A DNA stretch of 64,000 bases from NCBI RefSeq assembly GCF_030053155.1, contig NZ_CP125641.1:590551-654550 (forward strand), given 5' to 3'. A program made the translations under genes and the position numbers. This DNA is from Rhizobium sp. BT03. GTDB taxonomy: Bacteria; Pseudomonadota; Alphaproteobacteria; Rhizobiales; Rhizobiaceae. Positions 1 through 7,991 of this stretch are shown here, piece by piece. Each line of letters begins with the position of its first letter. The first letter of the stretch is position 1. The notes beneath the pieces are model-generated. The model had not been told where the DNA came from and ran no database searches. It was given only the letters and a program-made list of their open reading frames with translations.

Positions 1-43
1 GATATGTTTTTCGATATTCTGGACAACACAAACGGACCGTATC

Positions 44-592
44 ATGTCAGTCGACATCGGCAGCCGCCTTCGCCATCTCCGCATCGCTCATAAGCTTTCC
101 CAGCGCGAGCTCGCCAAGCGCACCGGCGTGCCCAATTCGACGATTTCGCTGATCGAATCGAACGCCTCCAACCCCTCGGTCGGGGCCCTGAAGCGGATTC
201 TGGACGGTATCCCGATCGGTCTGGCGGAGTTCTTCGCCTTTGAGCCCGAGCGTCCGAGGAAGGCCTTTTATGCGGCCGAGGAACTGGTGGAGATCGGCAA
301 GGGCGCCATCTCCTACAGGCAGGTCGGGGAAAACCTGTTCGGGCGCAGCCTGCAAATACTCAAGGAATGTTATCAGCCGGGCGCCGACACTGGAAAGATT
401 CCGCTCGTTCACGAGGGAGAAGAGGGCGGGATCGTGCTCTCGGGAAGGCTTGAGGTGACCGTCGATGACGAACGGCGTATCCTCGGGCCGGGGGATGCCT
501 ATTATTTCGAAAGCCGGCGACCGCACCGGTTTCGCTGTGTCGGGCCGGTGCCCTGCGAAGTCATCAGCGCCTGCACGCCACCGACTTTCTAA
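44..592 (+). CDS. XRE-family transcriptional regulator with C-terminal cupin domain
   Basis: This is a cytoplasmic DNA-binding regulator. Residues about 6-60 form a helix-turn-helix of the XRE/Cro type (recognition part SQRELAKRTGVPNSTISLIE). Residues about 105-180 form a small beta-barrel cupin containing HEGEEGGIVLSGRLEV and GDAYYFESRRPHRF. This HTH-cupin layout and the 182-residue length are typical of the PuuR/SutR group, which senses a small metabolite (often a polyamine, amino acid or sulfur compound) through the cupin. The ligand cannot be read from the sequence. The gene starts 43 bases into the window, so its upstream partner is unknown. The next two genes run on the opposite strand and converge on it. 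The family assignment is firm and the target unknown. Confidence 0.9.
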   Translation: MSVDIGSRLRHLRIAHKLSQRELAKRTGVPNSTISLIESNASNPSVGALKRILDGIPIGLAEFFAFEPERPRKAFYAAEELVEIGKGAISYRQVGENLFGRSLQILKECYQPGADTGKIPLVHEGEEGGIVLSGRLEVTVDDERRILGPGDAYYFESRRPHRFRCVGPVPCEVISACTPPTF

Positions 593-608
593 ATCGCTTC
601 AAGACCTG

Positions 609-1067
609 TCATGGGCGCATACTGCCGCCGGCGCCGACGCATTCGAGAATTGCCGTGCGGCAAACCACGGTCTCCCTTTGCGCCAGAGATTGTTCTCGCC
701 AGGCCCGGTAAGCGATCCGGAACTCGATGTCCTTATAAAAATAGGTCTTTATTTTCTGTTTGAGGCGGCTCCTGTCCATAGCCTCCGCCGTCACGACGAG
801 ATGAGTGGCAAGCCGCTTGAATTGCCAGGGCGGCGTATGCCGCTCCTTCTCGATCACCTCGACATGGTAATAGGGATCGCGATCGGCGGGATCGGGAACC
901 TTGTAGACGGTGGCCCAACGGACGGTCTGTGGTGAGACGTAGAGAGTGACGGTGGAAACGGCTGGTCGTTTTGCCGCCTCGGCATGCGCAAAGATAGCTC
1001 CGCCGAGAAGGGCCGCGACGGCCGGAAGGACGGCGCCGAGACCTATCCGCAGCCATGTCGATGCCAT
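609..1067 (-). CDS. Hypothetical secreted or membrane-anchored protein (DUF5086-like)
   Basis: The protein has 152 residues with an N-terminal hydrophobic segment (residues about 8-28, ending near AHAEAAK) that looks like a signal peptide, so it is probably periplasmic. The rest is polar and rich in aromatic and basic residues, with no catalytic motif that I recognise. It begins 5 bases after the stop codon of the P5C-reductase-like gene, with a GGAG ribosome site, so the two are probably co-transcribed. It may belong to DUF5086, a small rhizobial family, but that is a recollection of the general look and not a firm match. No function is proposed. Confidence 0.65.
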   Translation of the reverse strand: MASTWLRIGLGAVLPAVAALLGGAIFAHAEAAKRPAVSTVTLYVSPQTVRWATVYKVPDPADRDPYYHVEVIEKERHTPPWQFKRLATHLVVTAEAMDRSRLKQKIKTYFYKDIEFRIAYRAWREQSLAQRETVVCRTAILECVGAGGSMRP

Positions 1068-1072
1068 GCGTT

Positions 1073-1858
1073 TCAGCTCCCGCGGCCCTCGATGCGGGCG
1101 AGCACGCCATCGAGCGCGGCGGTGAGCGCGGCAAGGCCGCCCTTGTTGTCGAAGTCCGAAAGAACCTGCTCGTTCAGGCCGCCCTTGGTGGCGAATTCGC
1201 GGCTGAGCGCGCTGAACGGCTCGTTACAGGGGTTGTTGGCTTTCTGCGCCAGGCTTGCAAAGAGCGGGGCGATGTAGGCTTGGCCCTTTGCCCTTTCGAG
1301 GCCGCTTTTTTCCAGCCAGCCGGTGATCGACTCCATGACGCCGAAATGGGTCGACATGACAGCGCTGGCGGCTGCGAGGAGATCGTACTCCTTCCTCGAC
1401 TGACATTGCACGGCCGTTCCGAGCGTGTCGAACAGCGCCGCGATGGTGGTATCGGCGGGATAGATGGCGGTGACGCCTTGCCGCTGTGCGACGAAGGGCA
1501 GGGGGATGGCCTGGACGAGATCGATATCGGCGCCGATCCAATCGAGCAGCGCCTGGCGCTCCGTCGCCGCGACGAGGCTGACCACCGTCTGGCCGGTCCT
1601 GAACGACAGCGCGCGCACGACCTCCTCGGCGATCTGCGGCCTTATCGCCAGGAAGACCATGTCGCTGCGATCGACGACAGTCTGGTTATCCCCGGCAATT
1701 CTGACCGAGGCGAATTCGGCTGCCAGCGTCGCGGCGATATGCGCGCTTCGCGGCGACACGTGGATTTCGGAGGCATAGGCCGGTTCGGCCAATAGACCGC
1801 GAACCATCGCCTCGGTGATGGCGCCGGTGCCGACGAATCCGATGCTGTTGATTGTCAT
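1073..1858 (-). CDS. Pyrroline-5-carboxylate reductase-like NAD(P)-binding oxidoreductase (ProC paralogue)
   Basis: An N-terminal Rossmann fold starts with IGFVGTGAITEAMVRGLL (residues about 4-22). It is followed by the F420_oxidored/P5CR-type segment with FLAIRPQ and a helical C-terminal dimerisation part. True P5C reductases make proline from pyrroline-5-carboxylate with NAD(P)H. The C-terminal signature, usually S-P-G-G-T-T, reads ATKGGLNEQ here, so this is a divergent paralogue and the substrate may be another cyclic imine. The start is the internal ATG, which has a GGAG site 8 bases upstream, giving 262 residues. Nearby genes for hydroxyproline-type catabolism make a cyclic imino acid substrate plausible. 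Fold confidence is high and substrate confidence low. Confidence 0.78.
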   Translation of the reverse strand: MTINSIGFVGTGAITEAMVRGLLAEPAYASEIHVSPRSAHIAATLAAEFASVRIAGDNQTVVDRSDMVFLAIRPQIAEEVVRALSFRTGQTVVSLVAATERQALLDWIGADIDLVQAIPLPFVAQRQGVTAIYPADTTIAALFDTLGTAVQCQSRKEYDLLAAASAVMSTHFGVMESITGWLEKSGLERAKGQAYIAPLFASLAQKANNPCNEPFSALSREFATKGGLNEQVLSDFDNKGGLAALTAALDGVLARIEGRGS

Positions 1859-2195
1859 GCGATTACTCCGCAGCCCGCAACGGCCCCAGTGCGACATCCG
1901 TCGTGCCGTTCTCGCGCCGGAAGTGGAGAAATCCGCGGATGCGTTTCACTTCGGATTCATCAGGCACTTAAGTTTCTTTCTCCAGATGCGGATCTCCATT
2001 GGGCCAGAAAACCAGCCTGTCGGCAATGTAATTTTTCCGCTTGAATTTGTCGACACGCTGTTGAAGTGGACGTCGAAAGGAGCCGTCCCATCGGGCCCGC
2101 ACGGCAATTCGGCGGTGAACGCAATCGGCGGCTGGATCCGGAGATTGCCGGCGCACAAGCCCTGCTGAAAAAGCTCATCGATCTTGAGGAATGAG

Positions 2196-2207
2196 ATCGT
2201 CTACGAT
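2196..2207. promoter_or_regulatory. Probable GntR operator upstream of gntR
   Basis: The sequence ATCGTCTACGAT has 5-base arms ATCGT/ACGAT around a 2-base centre, 45 bases before the gntR start codon. FadR/FCD-type GntR regulators bind palindromes of the form T-N-G-T-N(0-3)-A-C-N-A. A near-identical palindrome lies in the neighbouring enzyme intergenic region, so autoregulation plus control of the enzymes is likely. The stretch from 1859 to 2195 before it holds no gene I can support. Confidence 0.55.
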
Positions 2208-2251
2208 ATCCCAAGCAGGATCTTTATCCCGGAAAGAAGGAGCTTTGGGGA

Positions 2252-2929
2252 ATGCCTTTCAACACCGCTCAGGTGACAAATCTCGGGAAGGCGCCGACGG
2301 CCTCGGATGTAATTTTGAAATTCATCCGTGATTCCATTGCTGACGGTTCTCTTGATGAAGGCGAACCGATCCGCCAGGACGATGTCGCCCGGCTGTTCAA
2401 CGTCAGCAAGATTCCAGTGCGGGAGGCGCTTAAACGGCTTGAGGCCGAAGGCCTGGTGGAATTCCACCGGAACAAGGGCGCGATCGTCACCAGCGTTTCG
2501 GAGCCCGAGATCGCCCAGATCTTCGAGGTGCGCGCGATCCTGGAATCGAACGCCATCAAGCTCTCGATCCCGCATATGACGGAAGAGACCTTTGAAAAGG
2601 CGCTTGCCTATTGCGACGCCTTCGCAGGGGAGACGGATGTCGCCCGGTGGTCGGAATTGAACTGGCGATTCCACAGCTGCCTCTACGAGGATGCGCAGCG
2701 GCCATTTCTCGTCACCACCATCCGTTCCGTCAATGACCGGCTGGAACGATATCTCAGGGTGCAGTTGACGCTGTCGCATGGCAAGCAAACGGCGGATCGA
2801 GAGCATCGGCAGATCCTCGAAGCGTGCCGCGCGCGCGACGAAGAAAAGGCCGCAGAGTTGCTCTATGCGCACATCATGAGCGCCTGCCAATCGCTCCTCG
2901 AACATCTTCCGGCAAAAAAGCCCCGCTGA
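2252..2929 (+). CDS. GntR-family transcriptional regulator, FadR/FCD subfamily
   Basis: This 225-residue regulator has a winged helix-turn-helix at residues about 15-80 (DDVARLFNVSKIPVREALKR and LEAEGLVEFHRNKGAIV). An all-helical FCD ligand domain at residues about 90-215 carries the usual metal/ligand-binding Asp and His residues (for example NWRFHSCLYE and REHRQILEA). A GGAG site lies 9 bases before the ATG. FCD regulators usually repress a catabolic operon until its organic acid or amino acid is bound. The adjacent genes encode an imino-acid reductase and a hydroxyproline dehydratase/racemase-type enzyme, and both control regions carry the same palindrome, so it likely regulates that pathway. 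Confidence 0.92.
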   Translation: MPFNTAQVTNLGKAPTASDVILKFIRDSIADGSLDEGEPIRQDDVARLFNVSKIPVREALKRLEAEGLVEFHRNKGAIVTSVSEPEIAQIFEVRAILESNAIKLSIPHMTEETFEKALAYCDAFAGETDVARWSELNWRFHSCLYEDAQRPFLVTTIRSVNDRLERYLRVQLTLSHGKQTADREHRQILEACRARDEEKAAELLYAHIMSACQSLLEHLPAKKPR

Positions 2930-2956
2930 GCGTCAACCCAGCGATGGCAGGAACCG

Positions 2957-3958
2957 TCAGGCGCCCGCGATCTTCACGACAGCTTCGAATACGGCGCGCG
3001 GTACTTTCAGGCCTTCCGTCGCCGGTCTCGGATATTCGATGCCGGTGACACCGGGCACGAAGACGCCCTTCTCCTGAAGGCGGGATGCCTGGCGGCGGGC
3101 ACGTTCGACAAGGCCATCGTCGGTGCGCCCCGGCATCATCGCGACGACGGTCAAGCCCACGCCGGGGCTGGCGCTTCCCTCTCTGAAAGACGGCGTGTCC
3201 AATGACCAGGGGCCGCCGGAGAGGCCGGCCGACAGCATTTCCACCATCAGCGCCACATTGGCGCCCTTGCGCCCGCCGAAAGGAAGCAGCGCCCCGGCAA
3301 GCGCTTTCGCCGCATCCTGGGTGTCGATACCCGCTGCGTCGACGGCCCAGCCCTCCGGGATGGCGCGCCCCTCGGCGGCGGCGGCGACGATATTGACATA
3401 GGCGGTCGCGCTCGATGCCTGGTCGATGATGAGAGGCAGCGAGCCTTCCCCCAGCGGAAAGCCGAAGGCCATCGGGTTCGTGCTGTAGACGGCGGGTCCA
3501 CCCGCTTTGGCGACCACCATGGCATTGGCATTGGTGGCGGCGAGGCCGGCGATCCCTTCGTCGGCAAGCCTGCGGACGTAGTAGCCGAGTTCGCCGGCCG
3601 TGTAGCTGTTGGTCTGCGTAAAGATCGCGACGCCGAAGGTGCGCGCCGCCTCGACCAACTGTTCGAAGGCAAGATCGAAGCCGAGCTGTGCAATGCCCCG
3701 GTCGGCATCGGCGACGAAGAAGGCGGGGTAGGGGCGCTCGCAGCTCGGCGAAGGATCGCCGTTGATGCGGCCCTCTCGAAAACTGTCGAGATAATCGACC
3801 ATATGCGGAAATCCGAGTGTGGCAGGCCCATAGAGTGCGGCTGACAAGGTGGCGTCCACCAGGGAGCGGGCAGTGGTTTCCCCCGCACCTGCTGCCAGGC
3901 AGGCTCGCATCGCCAAGGCCTCGGCTTCCGTCCGATCGAGCAGGATCTCATCCGTCAT
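2957..3958 (-). CDS. Ldh2/malate-lactate dehydrogenase-family oxidoreductase, probably delta1-pyrroline-2-carboxylate reductase
   Basis: This 333-residue protein belongs to the Ldh2 (type II malate/L-lactate dehydrogenase) NAD(P)H-dependent family. Diagnostic segments are ATLGFPHMVDYLDSF near residue 50, the glycine-rich ATNANAMVVAKAGG and STNPMAFGFP in the middle, and PFGGRKGANVALMVEMLS near residue 235. Members include delta1-piperideine-2-carboxylate/delta1-pyrroline-2-carboxylate reductases, which reduce the cyclic imine formed when trans-3-hydroxy-L-proline is dehydrated, giving L-proline. It is divergent from a proline racemase-family gene, the classic partner enzyme. The start is the ATG preceded by GGAG; an ATG four codons upstream overlaps that site. 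Family certain, substrate inferred from context. Confidence 0.8.
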   Translation of the reverse strand: MTDEILLDRTEAEALAMRACLAAGAGETTARSLVDATLSAALYGPATLGFPHMVDYLDSFREGRINGDPSPSCERPYPAFFVADADRGIAQLGFDLAFEQLVEAARTFGVAIFTQTNSYTAGELGYYVRRLADEGIAGLAATNANAMVVAKAGGPAVYSTNPMAFGFPLGEGSLPLIIDQASSATAYVNIVAAAAEGRAIPEGWAVDAAGIDTQDAAKALAGALLPFGGRKGANVALMVEMLSAGLSGGPWSLDTPSFREGSASPGVGLTVVAMMPGRTDDGLVERARRQASRLQEKGVFVPGVTGIEYPRPATEGLKVPRAVFEAVVKIAGA

Positions 3959-4127
3959 CGCAATCTCCAATCCCGTGTTTCCTTGGCCGCCGGATGCTGT
4001 TGAGCTTCGGTCCGGCTGTTCCCGCAGGCGATCGCAGCAAAAGCAAGACGCTTACGGCGAAAATGTACATGTATGTTCATAAACATGACTCTCGTGATCG
4101 ACAAGCATGGGCATTCGTATAAATGAT

Positions 4128-4139
4128 ATCGTATACGAA
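4128..4139. promoter_or_regulatory. Probable GntR operator in the divergent ldh2/proline-racemase intergenic region
   Basis: ATCGTATACGAA contains the perfect 10-base palindrome TCGTATACGA and matches the TCGT-N2-ACGA palindrome before gntR. A degenerate half copy, TTCGTATAAAT, lies just upstream. The spacer between the two divergent enzyme genes (3959-4182) is more AT-rich than the genes and also has an ATGTACAT palindrome. Placement between divergent start codons fits one site controlling both genes. Confidence 0.6.
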
Positions 4140-4182
4140 ATGTCCACGTAATGGCGCAACCGAACCGCAGAGGAGAATGGTC

Positions 4183-5236
4183 ATGGGATTCAAAAGAACG
4201 ATCCACGCGGTCGATACTCATGCAGGCACGCCGATGCGCGTGATCACGGGTGGCGTGCCGCATATTCCCGGCAATTCCGTCTATGAGAAAATGAAATGGC
4301 TGGAGACCAATGACGACCAGCTGCGCAAGCTGATGCTGCGCGAGCCGCGCGGCTATCCCGCCCATTGCTGCAACATCATCGTGCCGCCTTGTCATCCGGA
4401 GGCCGATGCCGGCTATGTCATCATGGAGCAGGTCGAATATCCGATGATGTCGGGCGGCAATACCATCTCGGTGGTGACGGTCCTTCCTGGAAATGGGCAT
4501 GCTGCCGATGAAGGAGCCGGTCACCGAGCTGGTTCTCGAGGCGCCGGCCGGCCTGATCCGCGTCAAGGCGGAATGCCGCAACGGCAAGGTCAAGAGCGTG
4601 ACCTTCAAAAACGTGCCGGCATTTGCCGCCCATCTCGATGCCGTCATCGACGTGCCGCATCTTGGAAAGGTCACCGTCGATGTCGGCTGGGGCGGCATGT
4701 TCTATGTCATCGCCGATGTCAGGCAGTTCAAAGGTCTTGAACTGATCCCGGCACATGGGCGGGAGATCGCGCGTGTTTCGGCGATGATCCGACAGGCCGC
4801 CATCGAACAATTGCCGGTAGCCCATCCGCACTATCCCGGCGTCGGCATCACGATCTCGCAGCTGTCGGGGCCGACCGACAATCCGAACGCCGACTGGAAG
4901 AATACGGTGACGATGGCGACAGGCGATCTTTCCTGGGACGATCCCGCCACCTGGACGGGAGCGCTCGATCGCTGCCCCTGCGGCACCGGCACCTGCGCGA
5001 AGATGGCCGTTCTGCATGCCAAGGGCGAATTGCCGCTCGATCAGGATTTCCGGCATCAGGGGATTCTCGGCAATATCTACACCGGCAGGCTGGTCGAAGA
5101 AGCCAGGATCGGCGACAGATCCGCCGTTGTCCCGACGCTGACCGGCACCAGCTGGATCTCCGGCCTGAATACCCTCGTTCTCGACAATGATGATCCCTTC
5201 ACCGAAGGTTTCATGCCAGGGGATATCTGGGCCTGA
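4183..5236 (+). pseudogene. Proline racemase-family gene (trans-3-hydroxy-L-proline dehydratase type), frameshifted
   Basis: Both halves of a full-length (about 350 residue) proline racemase superfamily protein are present but lie in different frames. The first half begins MGFKRTIHAVDTHAGTP, behind an AGGAG site, and runs through MMSGGNTISVVTVL. The second half resumes at EMGMLPMKEPVTELVLEAP. One extra C at 4486-4487 (CTTCCTGG where CTTCTGG is expected) causes the break. The first catalytic position is Ser (MSGGNT) and the second is Cys (CPCGTGTC). Cys/Cys is usual for racemases and epimerases, while Thr or Ser with Cys is usual for trans-3-hydroxyproline dehydratase. Together with the divergent Ldh2 reductase this points to 3-hydroxyproline breakdown. 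The frameshift may be real or a sequencing error. Confidence 0.82.
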
Positions 5237-5334
5237 GCATCTCCTTGGCGATGGCGATGTCTTTCGTTTCGGATTTCGGATGTTTACAAGGCTGAGGCAG
5301 CCCGAAACATTCGACCGGACGAAAGGCATCGATC

Positions 5335-6183
5335 GTGAATCTCATGCGCCGCGCGCTGTTGGGGACCCTATGGGCGATGATCGGCTGGAGGCCGTCATCT
5401 GCCAAGGACCCCGGCCCGGATTCCAGCGAGAAAGTGCTGCAGGCCGAGGCATCGTCGGTGACACCAAGGCATGTCCTGTGTTTTCTCGGGCGGGATCGCG
5501 ACCTGAGCCACCTGTCCGAGGCGGCATCGCAGGCGATCGCCGACTTTGCCGCCGGGTTCAGCATCGATGAGGATTATTCGCAGGCCGAGCCGGATGATCG
5601 CATGAGCCGGTCATTCGACGTCTGCTGGGATCGGGTCGAACCCGATGCGTGGGACCAGACAGACGAGAAAGCCGTCGCCGATCATCAGTCGGTGCTCTAC
5701 ATCCTTGGGCCGAGCATGGCGCAGGCGGAGACGGTGAAGGTTTCGATGCTGGCGCTCCGCCTCGTCGAACGTTTGATCGGTGCGGGAGCGGTTGCCGTAA
5801 AGGGTGAAAGCGCCGGTATCGCCCATGGGCTCGATCGGTGGAGAGAGTTGATCCGGCAGGGAGCCGAAGCGCAGAAGGCCGCCGACGGGCTGACCCAGCA
5901 GCGGATCGGCCGGCTGGCCTTTGCGAAGCGGCCGCTCTCCGCACGGGGGTATCTCGAAAGCGTCGGCTTCCATCTCGTCGGCCTGCCGGATGTCTATGTG
6001 CCTGACACGGCCGGCAGCGAAAGGCAGATCGTCGCCATCATCGATGCGGTCGCCGAAGAGATTGCCGGGCGGGGACTCGACCCGACGCTGAAGGAGCGGC
6101 GGGCAAGCCTCTCCTTCAATTCCACTTACGAAGTGGACGAGTTCAAGTTCAATCCATATGGCATCGTCAGGCTCGGCGGCTGA
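5335..6183 (+). CDS. Hypothetical protein resembling the DUF4261 family
   Basis: The protein has 282 residues, starting at a GTG with GAAAGG upstream; an ATG three codons later is an alternative. The first 25 residues are weakly hydrophobic. The body has a segment RHVLCFLGRDRDL, then AETVKVSMLALRLVERLIGAGAVAVKGESAGI cut across a predicted helix, and ends with STYEVDEFKFNPYGIVRLGG. The 'alanine-rich helix then E-S-x-G' part and the acidic/aromatic F-N-P-x-G tail resemble DUF4261, a family of unknown function. No catalytic motif is visible. It stands alone between the broken racemase-family gene and a convergent hypothetical gene. Confidence 0.7.
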   Translation: MNLMRRALLGTLWAMIGWRPSSAKDPGPDSSEKVLQAEASSVTPRHVLCFLGRDRDLSHLSEAASQAIADFAAGFSIDEDYSQAEPDDRMSRSFDVCWDRVEPDAWDQTDEKAVADHQSVLYILGPSMAQAETVKVSMLALRLVERLIGAGAVAVKGESAGIAHGLDRWRELIRQGAEAQKAADGLTQQRIGRLAFAKRPLSARGYLESVGFHLVGLPDVYVPDTAGSERQIVAIIDAVAEEIAGRGLDPTLKERRASLSFNSTYEVDEFKFNPYGIVRLGG

Positions 6184-6232
6184 GCGGGCAACCTCGCGCC
6201 TGGGCTTGTGCCGGCCTCCCTCCCTCGGGAGC

Positions 6233-6250
6233 ATTGAACGCCGGTTCAAT
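6233..6250. terminator. Inverted repeat between convergent genes (weak terminator candidate)
   Basis: ATTGAAC and GTTCAAT form a perfect 7-base stem around a GCCG loop at the meeting point of two convergent genes. It overlaps the stop codon of the minus-strand gene. There is no T-run on either side, so a role in termination is only suggested by position. Confidence 0.3.
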
Positions 6251-6761
6251 CCGTCTGCTGCTCCAATGTGTCGGCAAGCTCTTCATAGTGACGGGCCGAT
6301 CCCGCATTTTTCTCGGCGGCATATCCGGCACTGACCGCCCGCGCTGCTTCAGCCGCGATATGGAAGGCGTCGAGCCTCTCCTGCGGGTCGGTCTCGGCTT
6401 GCCCGCCGATGTCATCGCCGCTGAAACGGCCGGCCCTGAATCCGTCCGCCAGATCGACGACGCCGATTTCGGGGACGCCTTCCTTCATCCGGCCGAAGAA
6501 GGCTGGGCCGACCCGATCGCCGTCCCGGCGGCGCAGCATTCCTTCCCCTGACGCCTTCCCATCGACACAGACGCCGATCCAGAAAGTGGGGCCGCTGGTC
6601 AAGGAGGCCGGCGCCACGAATTTGCAATGGCTGCCCGGATCTTGCGACCATTGCCGGTCTCCCGCCACAGCACCGGCATGCGAATAGAGCGCGGCCGCCA
6701 GAACGATCACCGCCGTGACCGGCAACCGCCCCATGCCGCCGCGAACCCTTCCTGCTGTCAT
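6246..6761 (-). CDS. Hypothetical exported protein
   Basis: From the ATG at 6761 (GAGG about 9 bases upstream) the protein has 171 residues. It begins with a signal peptide-like segment, LPVTAVIVLAAALYSHAGAVAG (residues about 13-34, split here as a description of the hydrophobic stretch), so it is probably exported. The mature part has GSHCKFVAPASLTSGPTFW and a GEGMLRRRDGDRVGPAFFG stretch that faintly recalls a MORN-type strand, plus a helical C-terminus. I recognise no family. It lies downstream of the tad genes on the same strand, with a 113-base gap, so co-transcription is uncertain. Confidence 0.6.
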   Translation of the reverse strand: MTAGRVRGGMGRLPVTAVIVLAAALYSHAGAVAGDRQWSQDPGSHCKFVAPASLTSGPTFWIGVCVDGKASGEGMLRRRDGDRVGPAFFGRMKEGVPEIGVVDLADGFRAGRFSGDDIGGQAETDPQERLDAFHIAAEAARAVSAGYAAEKNAGSARHYEELADTLEQQTD

Positions 6762-6874
6762 GTCATGATCCTCGACACTCTCATCGGCCGCAGCAATGCA
6801 CAATTGCCAGCCCGGCGGCAACCTGTCCAAGTGCATGGCGCATTGGTTGGCGATCCTGCTGGCATTCCTTCGGT

Positions 6875-7459
6875 TTACTTGTAAGTAATCGTGTCACTCA
6901 CGCGCGGACGATTGAAGAAATAGCGGTCGAAGCTGTAACCGTTCTGGCCGGTGAAATTTGAGAAAAACGCCGAGACCGGTGTCGTCAATGTGTATTGAAC
7001 CCGGGTCAGCACCACCTGCACGCCTGTCTCCTGGATTTTCGCGGGGATTGCAACCGCGCTCGCCGTGCCGGAATTCACCGCCGAGGTGTTGAACGCGGCG
7101 GACCAGTTAACGGTCGCACTGCCGCTCGCATTGACGTCGTTGACCGCGACCGTGATCGTCAGTTCGGTGGTTTCGTATGGCTGCAGGATGAAGCTGGCGC
7201 CCGAAAGAAGCTTGGCGACGTCGGACGTCGTCCAGGCGCTCTGCTGGGCAATCATGTCGCCTGTGGACGAGGCGATCTCGTCTATCTTGCGGCTGACCGT
7301 CAGCGCATGGCCGAGATCGGCGGTGCCGAACAGCAGCATTAGCAGGATCGGCAGCACGAGCGCGAATTCCACGCCTGAAGCAGCCGACCGGTCGCGCACG
7401 AGATGACGGATGCGGGACCGCGCGAAGCGGAAAAGGGACAGGCTCCGTTTCATGGTCAT
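6875..7459 (-). CDS. TadE/TadG-like pilus assembly pseudopilin
   Basis: This 194-residue protein begins with a basic segment and then the TadE signature SGVEFALVLPILLMLLFGTADLGH (residues about 28-52). That is a prepilin-like E-containing transmembrane helix, followed by a beta-rich periplasmic domain. TadE-like minor pseudopilins are processed by a prepilin peptidase and help assemble Flp/Tad pili for surface attachment. The start is the ATG one base past the stop of the upstream tadE-like gene; an ATG two codons later is equally possible. It is the last gene of a three-gene tad unit in which the upstream pair overlaps by 4 bases. The rest of a Tad secretion machine (TadA, B, C, CpaB etc.) is not in the window. 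Confidence 0.85.
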   Translation of the reverse strand: MTMKRSLSLFRFARSRIRHLVRDRSAASGVEFALVLPILLMLLFGTADLGHALTVSRKIDEIASSTGDMIAQQSAWTTSDVAKLLSGASFILQPYETTELTITVAVNDVNASGSATVNWSAAFNTSAVNSGTASAVAIPAKIQETGVQVVLTRVQYTLTTPVSAFFSNFTGQNGYSFDRYFFNRPRVSDTITYK

Positions 7460-7460
7460 G

Positions 7461-7991
7461 TTAGAAAGGCTCGTTGCGGAACAGAGCGGAAGATCCGAGG
7501 AGATAGCGGCCGTCGGAAAGCTTGGCGCTCGACAGGTCGAAGAAACTGACGACGGCCGTCCATGGCAGGAACGCCTGAACCAGGATGTAGTCGCTGCCCT
7601 TGCCGATATCGTAAGTTTCGGTGACGGTGAGTTTGCCGCTGCTGTCGATCGGATCGGTGTGGGCAGCGGACGACATGTCGGAAAGCACGTTCACTTTGAC
7701 GACGAGACCGCTGGAGCAGTCGAACGACAGAAGCATGTCTTCGCATATCTTGGCCTTGAAACCGGCCAACGTGATCTTGGAGGATGCCACCTCGCCGGTG
7801 CGGATCATCCGGGAGATCTTGTGCACCGAAGCATCAAGCGCCGAGTTGACGAAAAACATCAGCGACACTTCGATAATGCCGAACAGTATGATGAAGAGCG
7901 GCAGGGCCAGGATCGCAAATTCGATCGCAGCAGCCCCCTTCCGGTCGCCGATCAGGCGGCGTAGCGGTGCGAACCGTGTCCCGCGCTTCAT
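7461..7991 (-). CDS. TadE-like pilus assembly protein
   Basis: The 176-residue protein has the signature RKGAAAIEFAILALPLFIIL (residues about 17-36), including the conserved Glu after A-A-I that marks TadE-type pseudopilins. One transmembrane helix and a periplasmic region with two cysteines (KICEDMLLSFDCSS) follow. The start codon overlaps the stop of the TadG-like gene (ATGA), showing tight translational coupling. The family role is assembly or anchoring of Tad pili at the inner membrane. Together with its neighbours it forms an orphan tadE-tadE-tadG set of the kind common in rhizobia. Confidence 0.88.
   Translation of the reverse strand: MKRGTRFAPLRRLIGDRKGAAAIEFAILALPLFIILFGIIEVSLMFFVNSALDASVHKISRMIRTGEVASSKITLAGFKAKICEDMLLSFDCSSGLVVKVNVLSDMSSAAHTDPIDSSGKLTVTETYDIGKGSDYILVQAFLPWTAVVSFFDLSSAKLSDGRYLLGSSALFRNEPF

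Noticed and set aside
1946..2158. 70-residue minus-strand frame in the proC-gntR gap
   Set aside because: It has some protein-like composition (ITLPTGWFSGPMEIRIW) but no ribosome site, no family and several competing frames; not enough to call a gene.
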